Shown piece after piece: positions 10,968 to 20,271 of a stretch of DNA of 64,000 bases (positions within the stretch are counted from its first letter, which is position 1; every line of letters begins with the position of its first letter). Below the pieces are notes generated by a model. It was not told where the DNA came from, made no database searches, and saw only the letters and a list, made by a program, of their open reading frames with translations. This stretch comes from Antarcticibacterium sp. 1MA-6-2 (GTDB lineage: Bacteria > Bacteroidota > Bacteroidia > Flavobacteriales > Flavobacteriaceae), in NCBI RefSeq assembly GCF_021535135.1, contig NZ_CP091036.1, forward strand, positions 4,030,001 to 4,094,000. Direction: 5' to 3'. The translations under genes were made by a program, and so were the position numbers.

Positions 10968-13350
10968 TTACTCTGTTCTTAAACTCTTTACCGGGTTCGC
11001 AATGGCAGCTTTAATTGCCTGAAAGCTTATGGTAAATAGTGCAATAAAGATTGCAGTTACTCCGGCTACAACAAAAATCCACCAGCTAATATCTATTCTA
11101 TAGGCAAAATCCTGTAGCCATTTATCCATTAGGAACCAGGCCAGGGGAGAGGCAATTACAAAAGCAATAAGAACAAGCTTTAAAATTCTATTGATAGTAA
11201 ATTCACTATTCCCGAAACCGATGCTCCCACTATTTTTCTTATTCCTATTTCGCGCCTGCGCTGTATTGTACTGTAAGAGGCGAGTCCCAGTAAACCTAAA
11301 CAGGAAATGAAAATGGCAAGGCCTGCAAAGTTTAAAAACAGTGCTCCAAAGCGTTGTTCACTGCGATACTGCCTGTCAAAGAATTCATCGAGGAAATAGT
11401 AATCAAAAGGTTGTTGAGGTAATAATTTGTTCCATTCCTTCTCAATGGAGGCAATAGTACCAGGCACATTACCGGGGTCAATTTTTACAGCCAGGAGGTT
11501 GGTCCTGTCCGGCTCGATACGCATGCTTAGAGGTTTAATTTCTTCCTGAAGGGAGGTGAAATGAAAATCTTTAACCACCCCCACTATTTGGCCTTCACGA
11601 CCCCACTGTCGAAACTTACGTCCAATAGCTTCCTCTGCTGAAGAATAACCCAGTAGCTGCACCGCACTCTCATTAATCAACATCGCCTGAGTAGTATCTG
11701 AAGCAAAATCACGGGAAAAAGTTCTTCCTGCAGCTAAATCAATATCAAATGTTGGGATATAGTCAAAATCCACAAAATAAACATCAATGTTGGCTATCTG
11801 GAGATCTCCTTTTTTATTTTCAATTTCTGAATAAGCACCATAATTATTTCCTCCCGGTACACTCGAACTAAAAGTGCTGGTTTTTACTTCGGGGATTTTA
11901 TACAGAGCTTGCTGGAGAGCTTCCTGTGCAGGGTTATTGTTTGGTCTTAGCATCACAATTTGTTCTTTATCAAAACCCAGGTCCGTCGTCCTCATGTATT
12001 GCATCTGGTTGTAAATCACAATTGTACCTATAATAAGGACTATAGAAATAGTAAACTGACTAATTACCAAACCCTTCCTTAAAAAAACTCCCTTGCTTCC
12101 TGCAGAAAATCGGCCTTTGAGGACGCTTACCTACTTAAAAGAAGAGAGAACAAGTGCCGGATAAATACCTGAAATGAGTCCTAAAATTATAGCAACAACA
12201 AACAACATCAGCAGGTAAAAAGGTTCAGAAAAGATATTTTCAGCTACCGTTTTTCCGGCCATTTGGTTGAAGTAGGGCAGTAGCAGTGAAACAAATCCAA
12301 CAGTAAAAACAGCTGCTATGAAACATATGACAATTGATTCTCCTATGAATTGAGAACCAAGATGTCTCTTTTGAGCTCCCACAACCTTCCTTATTCCTAC
12401 TTCTTTCGCTCTTTCTACTGAACGGGCTGTGGTGAGGTTAATAAAATTAATACAGGCGATCAATAAAATAAATACCACAACCATTCCAAATATATATACA
12501 TTGTTGATACTGCCCTGCACAGATCCTCCTCTTGAAGAATGAAGATAAACCTCCTCAAAGGGTTCCAGGAAGAGAGATACAAACATTTGTGATTCCTTCA
12601 TCTCGTTACCAGCCTTCTTCTCCAGAAAAGCCGGAAATTTTGCTTCAAGTTGTTTTGGATTGGTATTAGGGGCAACCAGGATATATGTGGAAGGACTATA
12701 ATTTCCCCATTGCTCATCTACACCCTGGTAAAGATTTTGACTAAAAGTTACCATAGAAAGAACAATATCTGCCTGGATGTGAGAATTCAAAGGGATATCT
12801 TCCATTACCCCTGTGATCTCAACTGAATATCCTTCATCAAAGATTTTAATAGTTTTTCCCAGGGGATCTTCTTCTCCGAAATATTTTTGAGCCGTGGACC
12901 GGGATATTACGGCAGTAAAAGGAGTTGTTAATGCAGTTTGCTTTTTCCCCTGAAGCAAATCGAAATCAAAGCTTGTAAAGAAACCTAAGATCTGCAGCGA
13001 TTACGTCTTCTTCCAAAAACTTAAGATCATCTTTTTTTACCAGGGCCTCTATTTCGTTCACACGAATGGCAGCTTCAATTTCAGGAAATTCCGGTTCAAG
13101 ATTTGGCGCTACAGCCCACGAAGTAATATTTCCTTTAATAACTTCCGAAGGAGTTTTCACATCGGCCACTACACGATATATTCGATCACCCTTAGAGTGG
13201 AAATTGTCATAGCTAAGTTCAAATCCTACATAGAGCAGGATGAGAAAATCCCATTGTTAGCCCAATTGCAAGACCCGAAATGTTGATGAGGGAAAACCAT
13301 TTGTGCCTCCAAAGATTACGTAGTGCGATTTTAATGAAATTGAGAAACAT
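10968..13350 (-). CDS. FtsX/MacB-type ABC permease, first of the array (several apparent breaks)
   Basis: Starts MFLNFIKIALRNLWRH at 13350. A one-base excess in a T run near 13245 hides the end of helix 1 (MGF then LILLYVGFELSYDN). Further breaks: 12983-12989 (AAD then FFTSFDFDLLQG), 12129-12136 (SSFK, TAG, VSVLKGRFSAGSK) and a T-run deletion near 11190 (SIEF then LKLVLIAFVIA). The second and third need RCCGGY (AAGTAGGTAAGC for AAGCCGGTAAGC). All parts of the double-FtsX permease are present in order, ending NPVKSLRTE. It is the permease nearest the ATPase gene, 48 bases downstream of it. About 795 codons after repair. Confidence 0.8.
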
Positions 13351-13398
13351 AGTGCGGGAATTGAGTGATAATTCTATTGATTGATGATGACCCTAATC

Positions 13399-14077
13399 TT
13401 AAACAAGAACGTTTTCTGTAACCTTTTGCCCGTCCAGCATCCTGATGATCCTATGGCTGTATTTGGCATCGTGTTCACTGTGCGTTACCATAATGATAGT
13501 AGTTCCTGCTTCATTTAACTCTGTAAGAAGATCCATAACTTCGTTACCATTGCTGCTGTCCAGGTTTCCCGTAGGCTCATCGGCAAGGATAAGTTTGGGA
13601 TTATTAACCACGGCACGGGCTACTGCCACCCGTTGTTGTTGACCTCCTGATAGTTGCTGCGGAAAGTGATTCCTCCTGTGCATAATTCCCATTTTCTCAA
13701 GGACTTCATGAACACGCACTTTACGGTCAGCTTACTTTACACCTGTATAGATTAGCGGAAGCTCTACATTTTTCATATACCGTTAATTCGTCAATAAGGT
13801 TGAAGCTCTGAAATACAAAACCTATGTTATGTTTTCTCAGGTTAGCTCGTTTGCGTTCGTTAAAACCAGAAACCTCCGTCCCGTTGAACACAAAACTTCC
13901 ACCATCGGGGTCATCAAGCAGTCCTAAAATATTTAGTAAAGTTGATTTTCCACACCCGGAAGGTCCCATTATGGCTACAAATTCTCCTTCTTTAACTTTG
14001 AAAGAAAGCTTGTTCAAAGCGACTGTCTGAACCTCTTCAGTCCTGTAGAATTTTTCTAGATTTTCTATTGTTATCAT
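13399..14077 (-). CDS. ABC transporter ATPase, LolD/MacB type (two apparent breaks)
   Basis: Energises the FtsX-type permeases of the operon. Visible motifs: Walker A GPSGCGKST near residue 40, Q-loop VFQSFNLI near 90, signature LSGGQQQRVAVARA, Walker B LILADEPTGNLD and the H-loop MVTHSEHD, in the spacing of a roughly 226-residue MacB/LolD ATPase. Two breaks sit between Q-loop and signature: one extra A in a run near 13770 (TVYE then NVELPLIYTG) and TAA at 13733-13735 reading GTAAGC where K-P-A-D needs GCCGGC. Only one ATPase serves all visible permeases, so they probably share it or use others encoded elsewhere. Ends 48 bases before the first permease gene. Confidence 0.88.
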
Positions 14078-14168
14078 TGCTTCTAATTAATTCTGTTTAT
14101 ATAGTTTTTTGGTTTTTCATTTGTGAAGATCTTTAACTAAAAGACCAACTATAATTTTTGGTGTTACA

Positions 14169-15420
14169 TTACTCGAGGACCAGTTCCTGGATGTCACCAT
14201 AGTTATCATAACTGGAAGTAATGACCTCGTCTCCTGGTACCAACCCATCCAATACTTCATAATATTCGGTGTTTTGGCTTCCAAGCCTGATATCTGTTTT
14301 GTAGGCACTCTGGCCATCTTCACTCACTTTAAAGATCCAGTTACCTCCTGTTTGTTGGAAAAAACCTCCCTTCGGAATTAAAAGAGCCTGTTTTTCCTGG
14401 CTAAGAGCAACTCTAATTTGAAGTGTTTGTCCTCTACGAATCCCTTCAGGAATTTCTCCATCGAAATGCATATCAACCTGAAATCTTCCGTTGGTTACCT
14501 GGGTATAAACTTTCTTTATTGTGAGGGTGTATTCTTTTCCGTCGAAAGAAAAGGTTCCGGTTTGCCCATTATAGATGCGGGAGATATAATGCTCATCAAT
14601 GTCTACCCTTACTTTGTAACCGCTAAGCACATCGATCTGCCCCAGTCTTTCCCCTTTGTTCTTAGACTGGCCTATTTCAGCATCAAGGGAGGTAAGTTGC
14701 CCGTCTACGTGGTGCTCTTACAATGAGATCTCCCACTTTTTTGCGCATAAGTTCTAGAGCGCTTTGAGTCCTGCTATAGGAATTTTGCGCCTGGGTTACC
14801 TCCTGCCTCGTTGCTATAGAATCCTGTTTCATTACCTGTTCTGCAAGTTCCATCCGCTGTTTCTGGTAGTTGTAGTTATTTTCAGATTCCACCAAATCCT
14901 GTCTTCCAATCGCCTTTTTCTCGTACAGTTTTTTGTTGAGGTTATAAAGTCTTTCGGCTTCTATGAGGCTGTTTTCTACATCTGTCAATTGATTTAACCT
15001 GTTAATGGTGTTTTGGCGGGCTGCATTTTGAGAAATCTGCATTTGGGTAAGCAGGTTGTAAACCGAAGTCTCCTGGTTTACAAGGCTCAATTCAAGATCG
15101 GTATTAGAGAGGCGAAGAATAGGATCTCCGGCTTCCATTATGGCGCCATCTTCAACAAATTTTTCTTCCACCCTTCCACCTTCCAAAGCGTCCAGATATA
15201 TGGTGGTAATAGGTAGTACTATTCCATTAACGGGGATATTTTCCTGAAAAATGCCCTGAGTTGCAGTATTGATACTTATTCGTTCCTTTTGAACGTTTAA
15301 TTTAGAGTTACCTCCCGAGGAAATGAGTACAAAAATAATTAAGGCCAGGAGCAAAGCTCCCCCCAATATCATAAGAATCCGGGAGGTTGTAAATCTTTTC
15401 TTTTTTAATGGTATGTCCAT
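14169..15420 (-). CDS. HlyD/MacA-family membrane fusion (periplasmic adaptor) protein (one apparent frameshift)
   Basis: First gene of the operon. MDIPLKKKRFTTSR is followed by one membrane helix (about residues 14-34), a lipoyl/barrel half (VEEKFVEDGAIMEAGDPILRL), a long alpha-helical hairpin rich in Gln, Asn and Glu (about 110-220), then VGDLIVRAP and, in the shifted frame, VDGQLTSLDAEIGQ and a beta-barrel domain ending QELVLE. The shift at 14707-14713 reads ACCACGT where A-P-V needs ACCGGT. Length about 416 residues, normal for the family. Together with an ATPase and FtsX permeases this makes a MacAB-like tripartite exporter; no outer-membrane TolC-type gene is in the window. Confidence 0.87.
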
Positions 15421-15509
15421 TTATAATTTTATTTTCTCTTGTTTATATGAAGAATGATGCCAGATTCTCAAGAGCTTGATTTTATTGGGTTTGCCTCCTA
15501 AATAGAGGG

Positions 15510-15559
15510 AAAAACTGTCCGTTTTCGAACAATTGCTGTTCGCTTACAATACAGTTTTT
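15510..15559. promoter_or_regulatory. Nested inverted repeat between the exporter operon and the sigma-54 regulator
   Basis: Two concentric dyads share a centre at about 15534. The inner one is CGAACA-ATTGC-TGTTCG (15526-15542) and the outer one AAAAACTGT (15510-15518) with ACAGTTTTT (15551-15559). It lies about 110 bases upstream of the operon start (15420) and 66 bases upstream of the regulator gene (15625). Its position and symmetry suit a binding site for the divergently encoded NtrC-family regulator; that role is inferred. Confidence 0.5.
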
Positions 15560-15624
15560 GGTCTTTCCAAAATTTGAGTAAAGAGAGGTATATCAGCTAA
15601 TTATAAAATTGTAATATTGTACCA

Positions 15625-16971
15625 ATGATACTTAAAGAAGCCCGCATATTAATCATTGATGACGACGTAGATGTGCTCACTGCACTTCGTTTATTACTTA
15701 AAAGTATGGTGAAGGAGGTGGTTGTGGAAAAGAATCCAAATCAAATACCTTCGCTGTTAGGCAACAACCAGTTTGATATAGTAATTCTCGACATGAATTT
15801 CAACGGATTGGTAAATACAGGGAATGAAGGGATCTTCTGGTTGAATAAAATTAAAAAACTAAGTCCCGGGGCAGATGTCATTCTTATTACTGCTTATGGA
15901 GATATTGATCTTGCTATAAGATCTTTAAAGGAAGGGGCATCAGATTTTTTAGTAAAGCCCTGGAATAATGAAAAGTTGATCAATTCTGTAAGAAATCTGG
16001 TTGAAAAGAAATCTTCCAAAAAAACACCAAAGAATCCAAAACTTTCAGAAGGAACAGCAATTGTTGGTGAAAGTGAGGTGATGGAGGACGTATTTGTAAA
16101 ACTGAGGAAGGTAGCTCCTACAGATGCTAATATTCTTGTCCTGGGGGAGAACGGTACGGGTAAAGATCTGGTGGCAAAAGCTATTCATGAAAATTCCCTT
16201 AGAAAAAATAAACCCTTTGTAAAGGTAGACGTGGGGGCATTGACTTCTACTTTGTTTGAAAGTGAATTATTCGGTTATAAGAAAGGAGCTTTTACAGATG
16301 CCCGTGAGGACCGGAAAGGAAGGTTTGAAGCAGCGCAGGGTGGTACTCTTTTTCTGGATGAAATCGGGAATATTAGCCTGAGACAACAGGCGAGGCTACT
16401 TACAGTTCTTCAAAACCGTCACATTACACCTTTGGGATCCAATGAAATTATTCCTGTTGATATTAGACTTATATGTGCCACGAATCTGGGCCTCCCGGAG
16501 CTGGCAGATGAGAATAAGTTTAGAAAAGACCTAATCTACAGGATAAATACTGTGGATATTGTAGTGCCTCCCCTGCGCAGCAGGGGCAGTGATCTAATGC
16601 TTTTGACCAGGCATTTTCTACAGGTGTATGCTTCCAAGTATCAAAAAGGTCCTTTCCAAATTGAAAAAAGTTTTCAAAATAAGCTTAAGAGCCATTCTTT
16701 TCCCGGCAATGTTCGGGAACTTCAGTATGTACTTGAACGATCTGTAATTATGGCTGAAGGAGATGAACTTACAGATGAAGACCTGGTATTTTCAGCAATA
16801 GAAAATGCAGAGGAGATTTCTAAACCCGGTGATATGAAGTTGGGAACGATAGAGAAAAATACTATTCTCACCGTGATCAAAAAGAATAAAGGTAATATCT
16901 CTAAATCTGCACAAGAGTTAGGAATTACGAGGGCTGCACTTTATCGTAGACTGGAAAAATATGACTTATAA
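15625..16971 (+). CDS. NtrC/AtoC-family sigma-54-dependent response regulator
   Basis: 448 residues with the full three-domain layout. Receiver domain 1-125: acidic pair DDDVD near 14, phospho-acceptor Asp in VILDMNF near 55, Lys in FLVKPW near 110. AAA+ domain about 145-380: Walker A GENGTGKD, Walker B FLDEIG, the sigma-54 contact loop as GAFTDA rather than the classical GAFTGA, and an arginine-finger region. C-terminal Fis-type helix-turn-helix GNISKSAQELGITRAALYRR. It overlaps the kinase gene by 11 bases, so the two are translated together. Divergent from the exporter operon, which it probably activates; the neighbouring dyad is the likely binding site. Confidence 0.93.
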   Translation: MILKEARILIIDDDVDVLTALRLLLKSMVKEVVVEKNPNQIPSLLGNNQFDIVILDMNFNGLVNTGNEGIFWLNKIKKLSPGADVILITAYGDIDLAIRSLKEGASDFLVKPWNNEKLINSVRNLVEKKSSKKTPKNPKLSEGTAIVGESEVMEDVFVKLRKVAPTDANILVLGENGTGKDLVAKAIHENSLRKNKPFVKVDVGALTSTLFESELFGYKKGAFTDAREDRKGRFEAAQGGTLFLDEIGNISLRQQARLLTVLQNRHITPLGSNEIIPVDIRLICATNLGLPELADENKFRKDLIYRINTVDIVVPPLRSRGSDLMLLTRHFLQVYASKYQKGPFQIEKSFQNKLKSHSFPGNVRELQYVLERSVIMAEGDELTDEDLVFSAIENAEEISKPGDMKLGTIEKNTILTVIKKNKGNISKSAQELGITRAALYRRLEKYDL

Positions 16972-18306
16972 GTCCCACAGTGTTTTCTTACTGGCCAGGC
17001 TGCTTATTCTCCTACTATTCCTGGCACTCCTGGCATATTCTTTTATATCCACCCGGTACTACCTGGCGTTGGGAGCAGGTGTAGTTTGTTTTCTCACTTT
17101 TATGAATCTCCACAAATTCCTGGCAAGGAGGTTTACTGAGATTGATGACTTTTTTGAAGCGGTGAAATATCGGGATTTCTCGCGCAGATTCGTTGAAGAC
17201 CTTGGCCCACGCGATATAAGAAATCTACATAAAGGATTTAATGAGGTTAACAAGGTGGTGCGTGAGATAAATGCGAAAAAGGAGGTGCAATATCTTTACC
17301 TTCAAAAGATCCTCGAAATGGTGGATATTGGTATAATAGCTTATAATTTAGACAATGGCCTCGTTCTTTGGGCAAATGATTCTATTAAAGAAACCCTTAA
17401 CCTTCCTTCTTTTAAGAATATAAATTTCGTGGAGCGCCGTAAACCTGAACTGTACGAAGAAATATTTGAAACCTATTATTCTGAAGCTACTGCTGTAAGT
17501 ATTTCAGTAAATAATGAAAGGCTGAAGGTCCTCATTTCAGATACCGTTTTTCATATTGATGAAGATGTCTACAAACTCATCGTTCTTCAGAATATAGATG
17601 AAACGCTGGACAGAAATGAATCTGAAGCCTGGAAAAAGCTTCTTAGTGTAATGACTCACGAAATAATGAACTCTATTGCACCTATTTCTTCCCTGGCTGA
17701 TACTTTGCAGTCACAAATTAGATTATCTGCCGGAAATGCGAAGGAATATCCCCTGGATATGGAGGATATGGATGCTGGCATAAGCAGTATTAAAGCCCGC
17801 AGTGAGGGATTAATGAAATTTGCAAAGACGTATCGCAGTCTTAATAAAATTACTCATCTCAATCTTGAGAAGGTTTATGTGCGGGAGCTTTTCCAGAATA
17901 TTCAGCATCTTATGCAACCCTCTATTAAGGACAAACATATAACTATTGAATTCCTGCAACAAAACCCCGATCTTCAAATTGAAATAGACAGTTATCTAAT
18001 AGAACAGGTTTTAATTAACCTTATCCTGAATGCCATTGACGCATGTAGTCAAAACCCCGAGCCGCGGATAAAGGTAGTGGCTCTGCAGGATTACAATTTA
18101 AATCCTGTCATTAAGGTACAGGATAACGGTACAGGTATACCTAAGCAGAAATATTGGATAGCATATTTATTCCTTTTTTTACTACAAAGAAGAATGGTAG
18201 TGGAATCGGCCTAAGCCTGTGTAAGCAAATTATGATGCTACACAAAGGAAAGATCCAGATAACCAGTGAGGAGGATAAAGGCACAATAATGAGCCTCGTC
18301 TTTTAA
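16961..18306 (+). CDS. Membrane sensor histidine kinase, NtrB-like (one apparent frameshift)
   Basis: Two membrane helices near the N-terminus (residues 8-28 and 31-50), a HAMP/PAS-like segment with the phrase VDIGIIAYNLDNGLVLWAN around 125-145, H-box VMTHEIMNSIAPISSL near 230, N-box INLILNAIDAC near 350, G1 box DNGTGIP and, in the shifted frame, GSGIGLSLCKQIM. The break at 18139-18146 reads ACCTAAGC where G-I-P-A-E needs ACCGGC; restoring it gives SIFIPFFTTKKNGSGIG and a stop at 18306. Cognate partner of the adjacent sigma-54 regulator, from the 11-base overlap. The signal sensed is unknown. Confidence 0.88.
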
Positions 18307-18318
18307 CTGACTGAATAA

Positions 18319-19101
18319 CTAGGCTACCAGATCCGGATCTGCTGTAAATTTCATGCCAAAATGTTCTTCGAGCAGTTCATCAAATTGAGAGGAAGATAAT
18401 ATAGGTACTTCCTTTTTTTGTTGCCCATTGGTTATTGTAAGGCTTGTTGAGGTAAGGGTGATCCTTCCGGCTGAAGTAGCACGGGAACACAGCGGTTTTT
18501 TAGTAAAAGGAGCAAGTGGAGAGACCTGATGAAATTCACAGGTTTCGGCAAAATCCTGAAGATCTCTTTTCTTAAGGGTAAACTTGTACATTTTCTGGTA
18601 ACTCTCATTATCCAGCGATTTTTCTAACAAAATCTCCTCGTTTGGCAATTGGGTAAGCCTGTAGTAGAATCCAAATTGAAATACAGGTTCGTCAAATTTA
18701 AGTTCCAGCGGCTCTAAAAACGCATCTCCAAAACCTACATCAACTAGGAAAAGCTGTTCGTCTATGGAAGTTATAATTGCCAAATGTCCAAAATTAGATC
18801 CAAAATCGTTCAGTGGTGGCACGAATACACTGCAGCCTATAAAGTAGTTGTCAAATCCTATTTCTTCTAATGCCTTTGCAAATAAACCATTTAATTCATA
18901 ACAAAAGCCGCCTCTCTTCCTTTCCACAACTTTTGAATAAAATTTTTCCTGGTCAAGAACAATAGGAATTCGGTTTATCACATGAAAATTTTCAAATGGA
19001 ACATTAAGAACGTGGGCACGGTGCAGGAAATTTAATGTTTCTATAGAAACCTCAGTTTTGCCCTTGTAATGAATGCGCTTAAGATAATGCTGGAGATCCA
19101 T
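18319..19101 (-). CDS. nat: Arylamine N-acetyltransferase family protein
   Basis: 260 residues, the usual NAT length. The Cys-His-Asp triad is visible: Cys in RGGFCYELN (about 69), His in NFGHLAI (about 107), Asp in VDVGFGDAF (about 122). PFENFHV near residue 36 is also typical. The enzyme class acetylates arylamines or hydrazines with acetyl-CoA; the physiological substrate here is not known. Convergent with the kinase gene, 12 bases apart. Start at 19101 gives MDLQHYLKRIHYKG, which matches the family N-terminus. Confidence 0.92.
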   Translation of the reverse strand: MDLQHYLKRIHYKGKTEVSIETLNFLHRAHVLNVPFENFHVINRIPIVLDQEKFYSKVVERKRGGFCYELNGLFAKALEEIGFDNYFIGCSVFVPPLNDFGSNFGHLAIITSIDEQLFLVDVGFGDAFLEPLELKFDEPVFQFGFYYRLTQLPNEEILLEKSLDNESYQKMYKFTLKKRDLQDFAETCEFHQVSPLAPFTKKPLCSRATSAGRITLTSTSLTITNGQQKKEVPILSSSQFDELLEEHFGMKFTADPDLVA

Positions 19102-19333
19102 ACCTGAAAAAGTTTTAAAAAGTCACCTGGAGATTATACAAGATTAAATCAAAAGTTTGGAAAACAGATATCTTGTTTCGAAAAAATTAACGGCTTATTT
19201 ATAAAAATGATTGTACTTAATGAAGAACAAAAAAGATAACAATTAAGGCAATAGGGATCACTAATTTGTAAAATTAAATAGAAGTTTAGCAAAACATTAA
19301 AATTGTAAAATTTTCTCTCTTTTTTATGTCCAT

Positions 19334-19341
19334 TATCTTTG
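19334..19341 (+). promoter_or_regulatory. Possible -7 element TATCTTTG
   Basis: Matches the Bacteroidota -7 consensus TAnnTTTG and lies 46 bases before the PAP2 gene. No clear TTG -33 partner at the usual spacing was found. Confidence 0.35.
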
Positions 19342-19386
19342 TAATCCTCTATTAAACTAAATATTACGAACGAAAAAATATAACCT

Positions 19387-19998
19387 TTGTCTGCATTTCA
19401 AGCTCACTGTTGCACTTCTGCTAATCTTCTTCCTTATCATCTAAGAAGAATTGTCTTAACTTTTTTCCTGGGCGTGGTTTTTCTTTTGCCATGTGATTCA
19501 TTTAGTCAGGTATTTAAAGATAAGGATCCCAATGTGGAAACTTCAGGCGACGCTTTTATAGTTCTTTTACTGACATCGGCAGTTGCCACCAGTTTAATTT
19601 TAAAGGATACAAAAGGAACCTGGCAGTTTACAAAAAGTTTTGTCCTCAACCTGGCCGTAACGGGGGCGGCAAAATATCTAATAAATAAGGAACGGCCGCT
19701 TGAAGGAGGAGATTATGCCTTTCCCTCGGGCCACACCTCTATCGCCTTTCAAAGTGCCTCCTTTTATCACAGGAGATACGGATTTAAGTATAGCATACCA
19801 GCCTACATCCTGGCAGGTTTTACGGGCTATAGTAGACTCAATGCCGCCCGGCACGACGGCTGGGACGTGTTGGCAGGAGCTGCTGTGGGGATAGGAAGCA
19901 CCTGGTTTTTCACTACTCCTCTCGAGGAAAAACAAATCCAGGTAAGCTTTTCTGGTGACGATGACAGCTACTTACTAGGGCTGAGGTATACCTTTTAA
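19387..19998 (+). CDS. PAP2-family membrane phosphatase
   Basis: About 203 residues. Motifs of the PAP2 superfamily: K-x6-RP as KYLINKERPLEG, PSGHT as FPSGHTSIAF, and SR-x5-H-x3-D as GYSRLNAARHDGWD. A hydrophobic N-terminus with LPCDSFSQ suggests an exported protein; helices follow around residues 55-75 and 135-155. The only in-frame start is TTG at 19387; the first about 20 residues look unlike a signal peptide, so the true start may lie downstream or be damaged. Probably dephosphorylates lipid pyrophosphates or phosphatidate-like substrates. Confidence 0.82.
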   Translation: MSAFQAHCCTSANLLPYHLRRIVLTFFLGVVFLLPCDSFSQVFKDKDPNVETSGDAFIVLLLTSAVATSLILKDTKGTWQFTKSFVLNLAVTGAAKYLINKERPLEGGDYAFPSGHTSIAFQSASFYHRRYGFKYSIPAYILAGFTGYSRLNAARHDGWDVLAGAAVGIGSTWFFTTPLEEKQIQVSFSGDDDSYLLGLRYTF

Positions 19999-20271
19999 TG
20001 AATGAATTCCTTCCTCAGCAAAAGGTTGCCAACTAAATAATTTGAATACTTCTACTCAAGGTCACGGGGTATCTTTACTTCAGAAGAATAAATCCTGTAA
20101 AAATTAAAAAATTTCGGAATAGTAATAAGACGTGGAGAACTGAATTTTTCTGCAGAATTTGTTCTTATAGAAGCGGTTAATAAAGTCTTAATAAGTCAGT
20201 TCCGAACTGCTTTTAAGCATTCCGGGATATCTGTACATTGTTTAAATTATTTTTACTAAATATTTAAAGTT

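Noticed and set aside
15440-15465. Sigma-54 promoter (-24/-12) upstream of the exporter operon, minus strand TGGCATCATTCTTCAT
   Set aside because: The -24 half matches but the -12 half reads TTCA instead of TTGC, lacking the nearly invariant GC.
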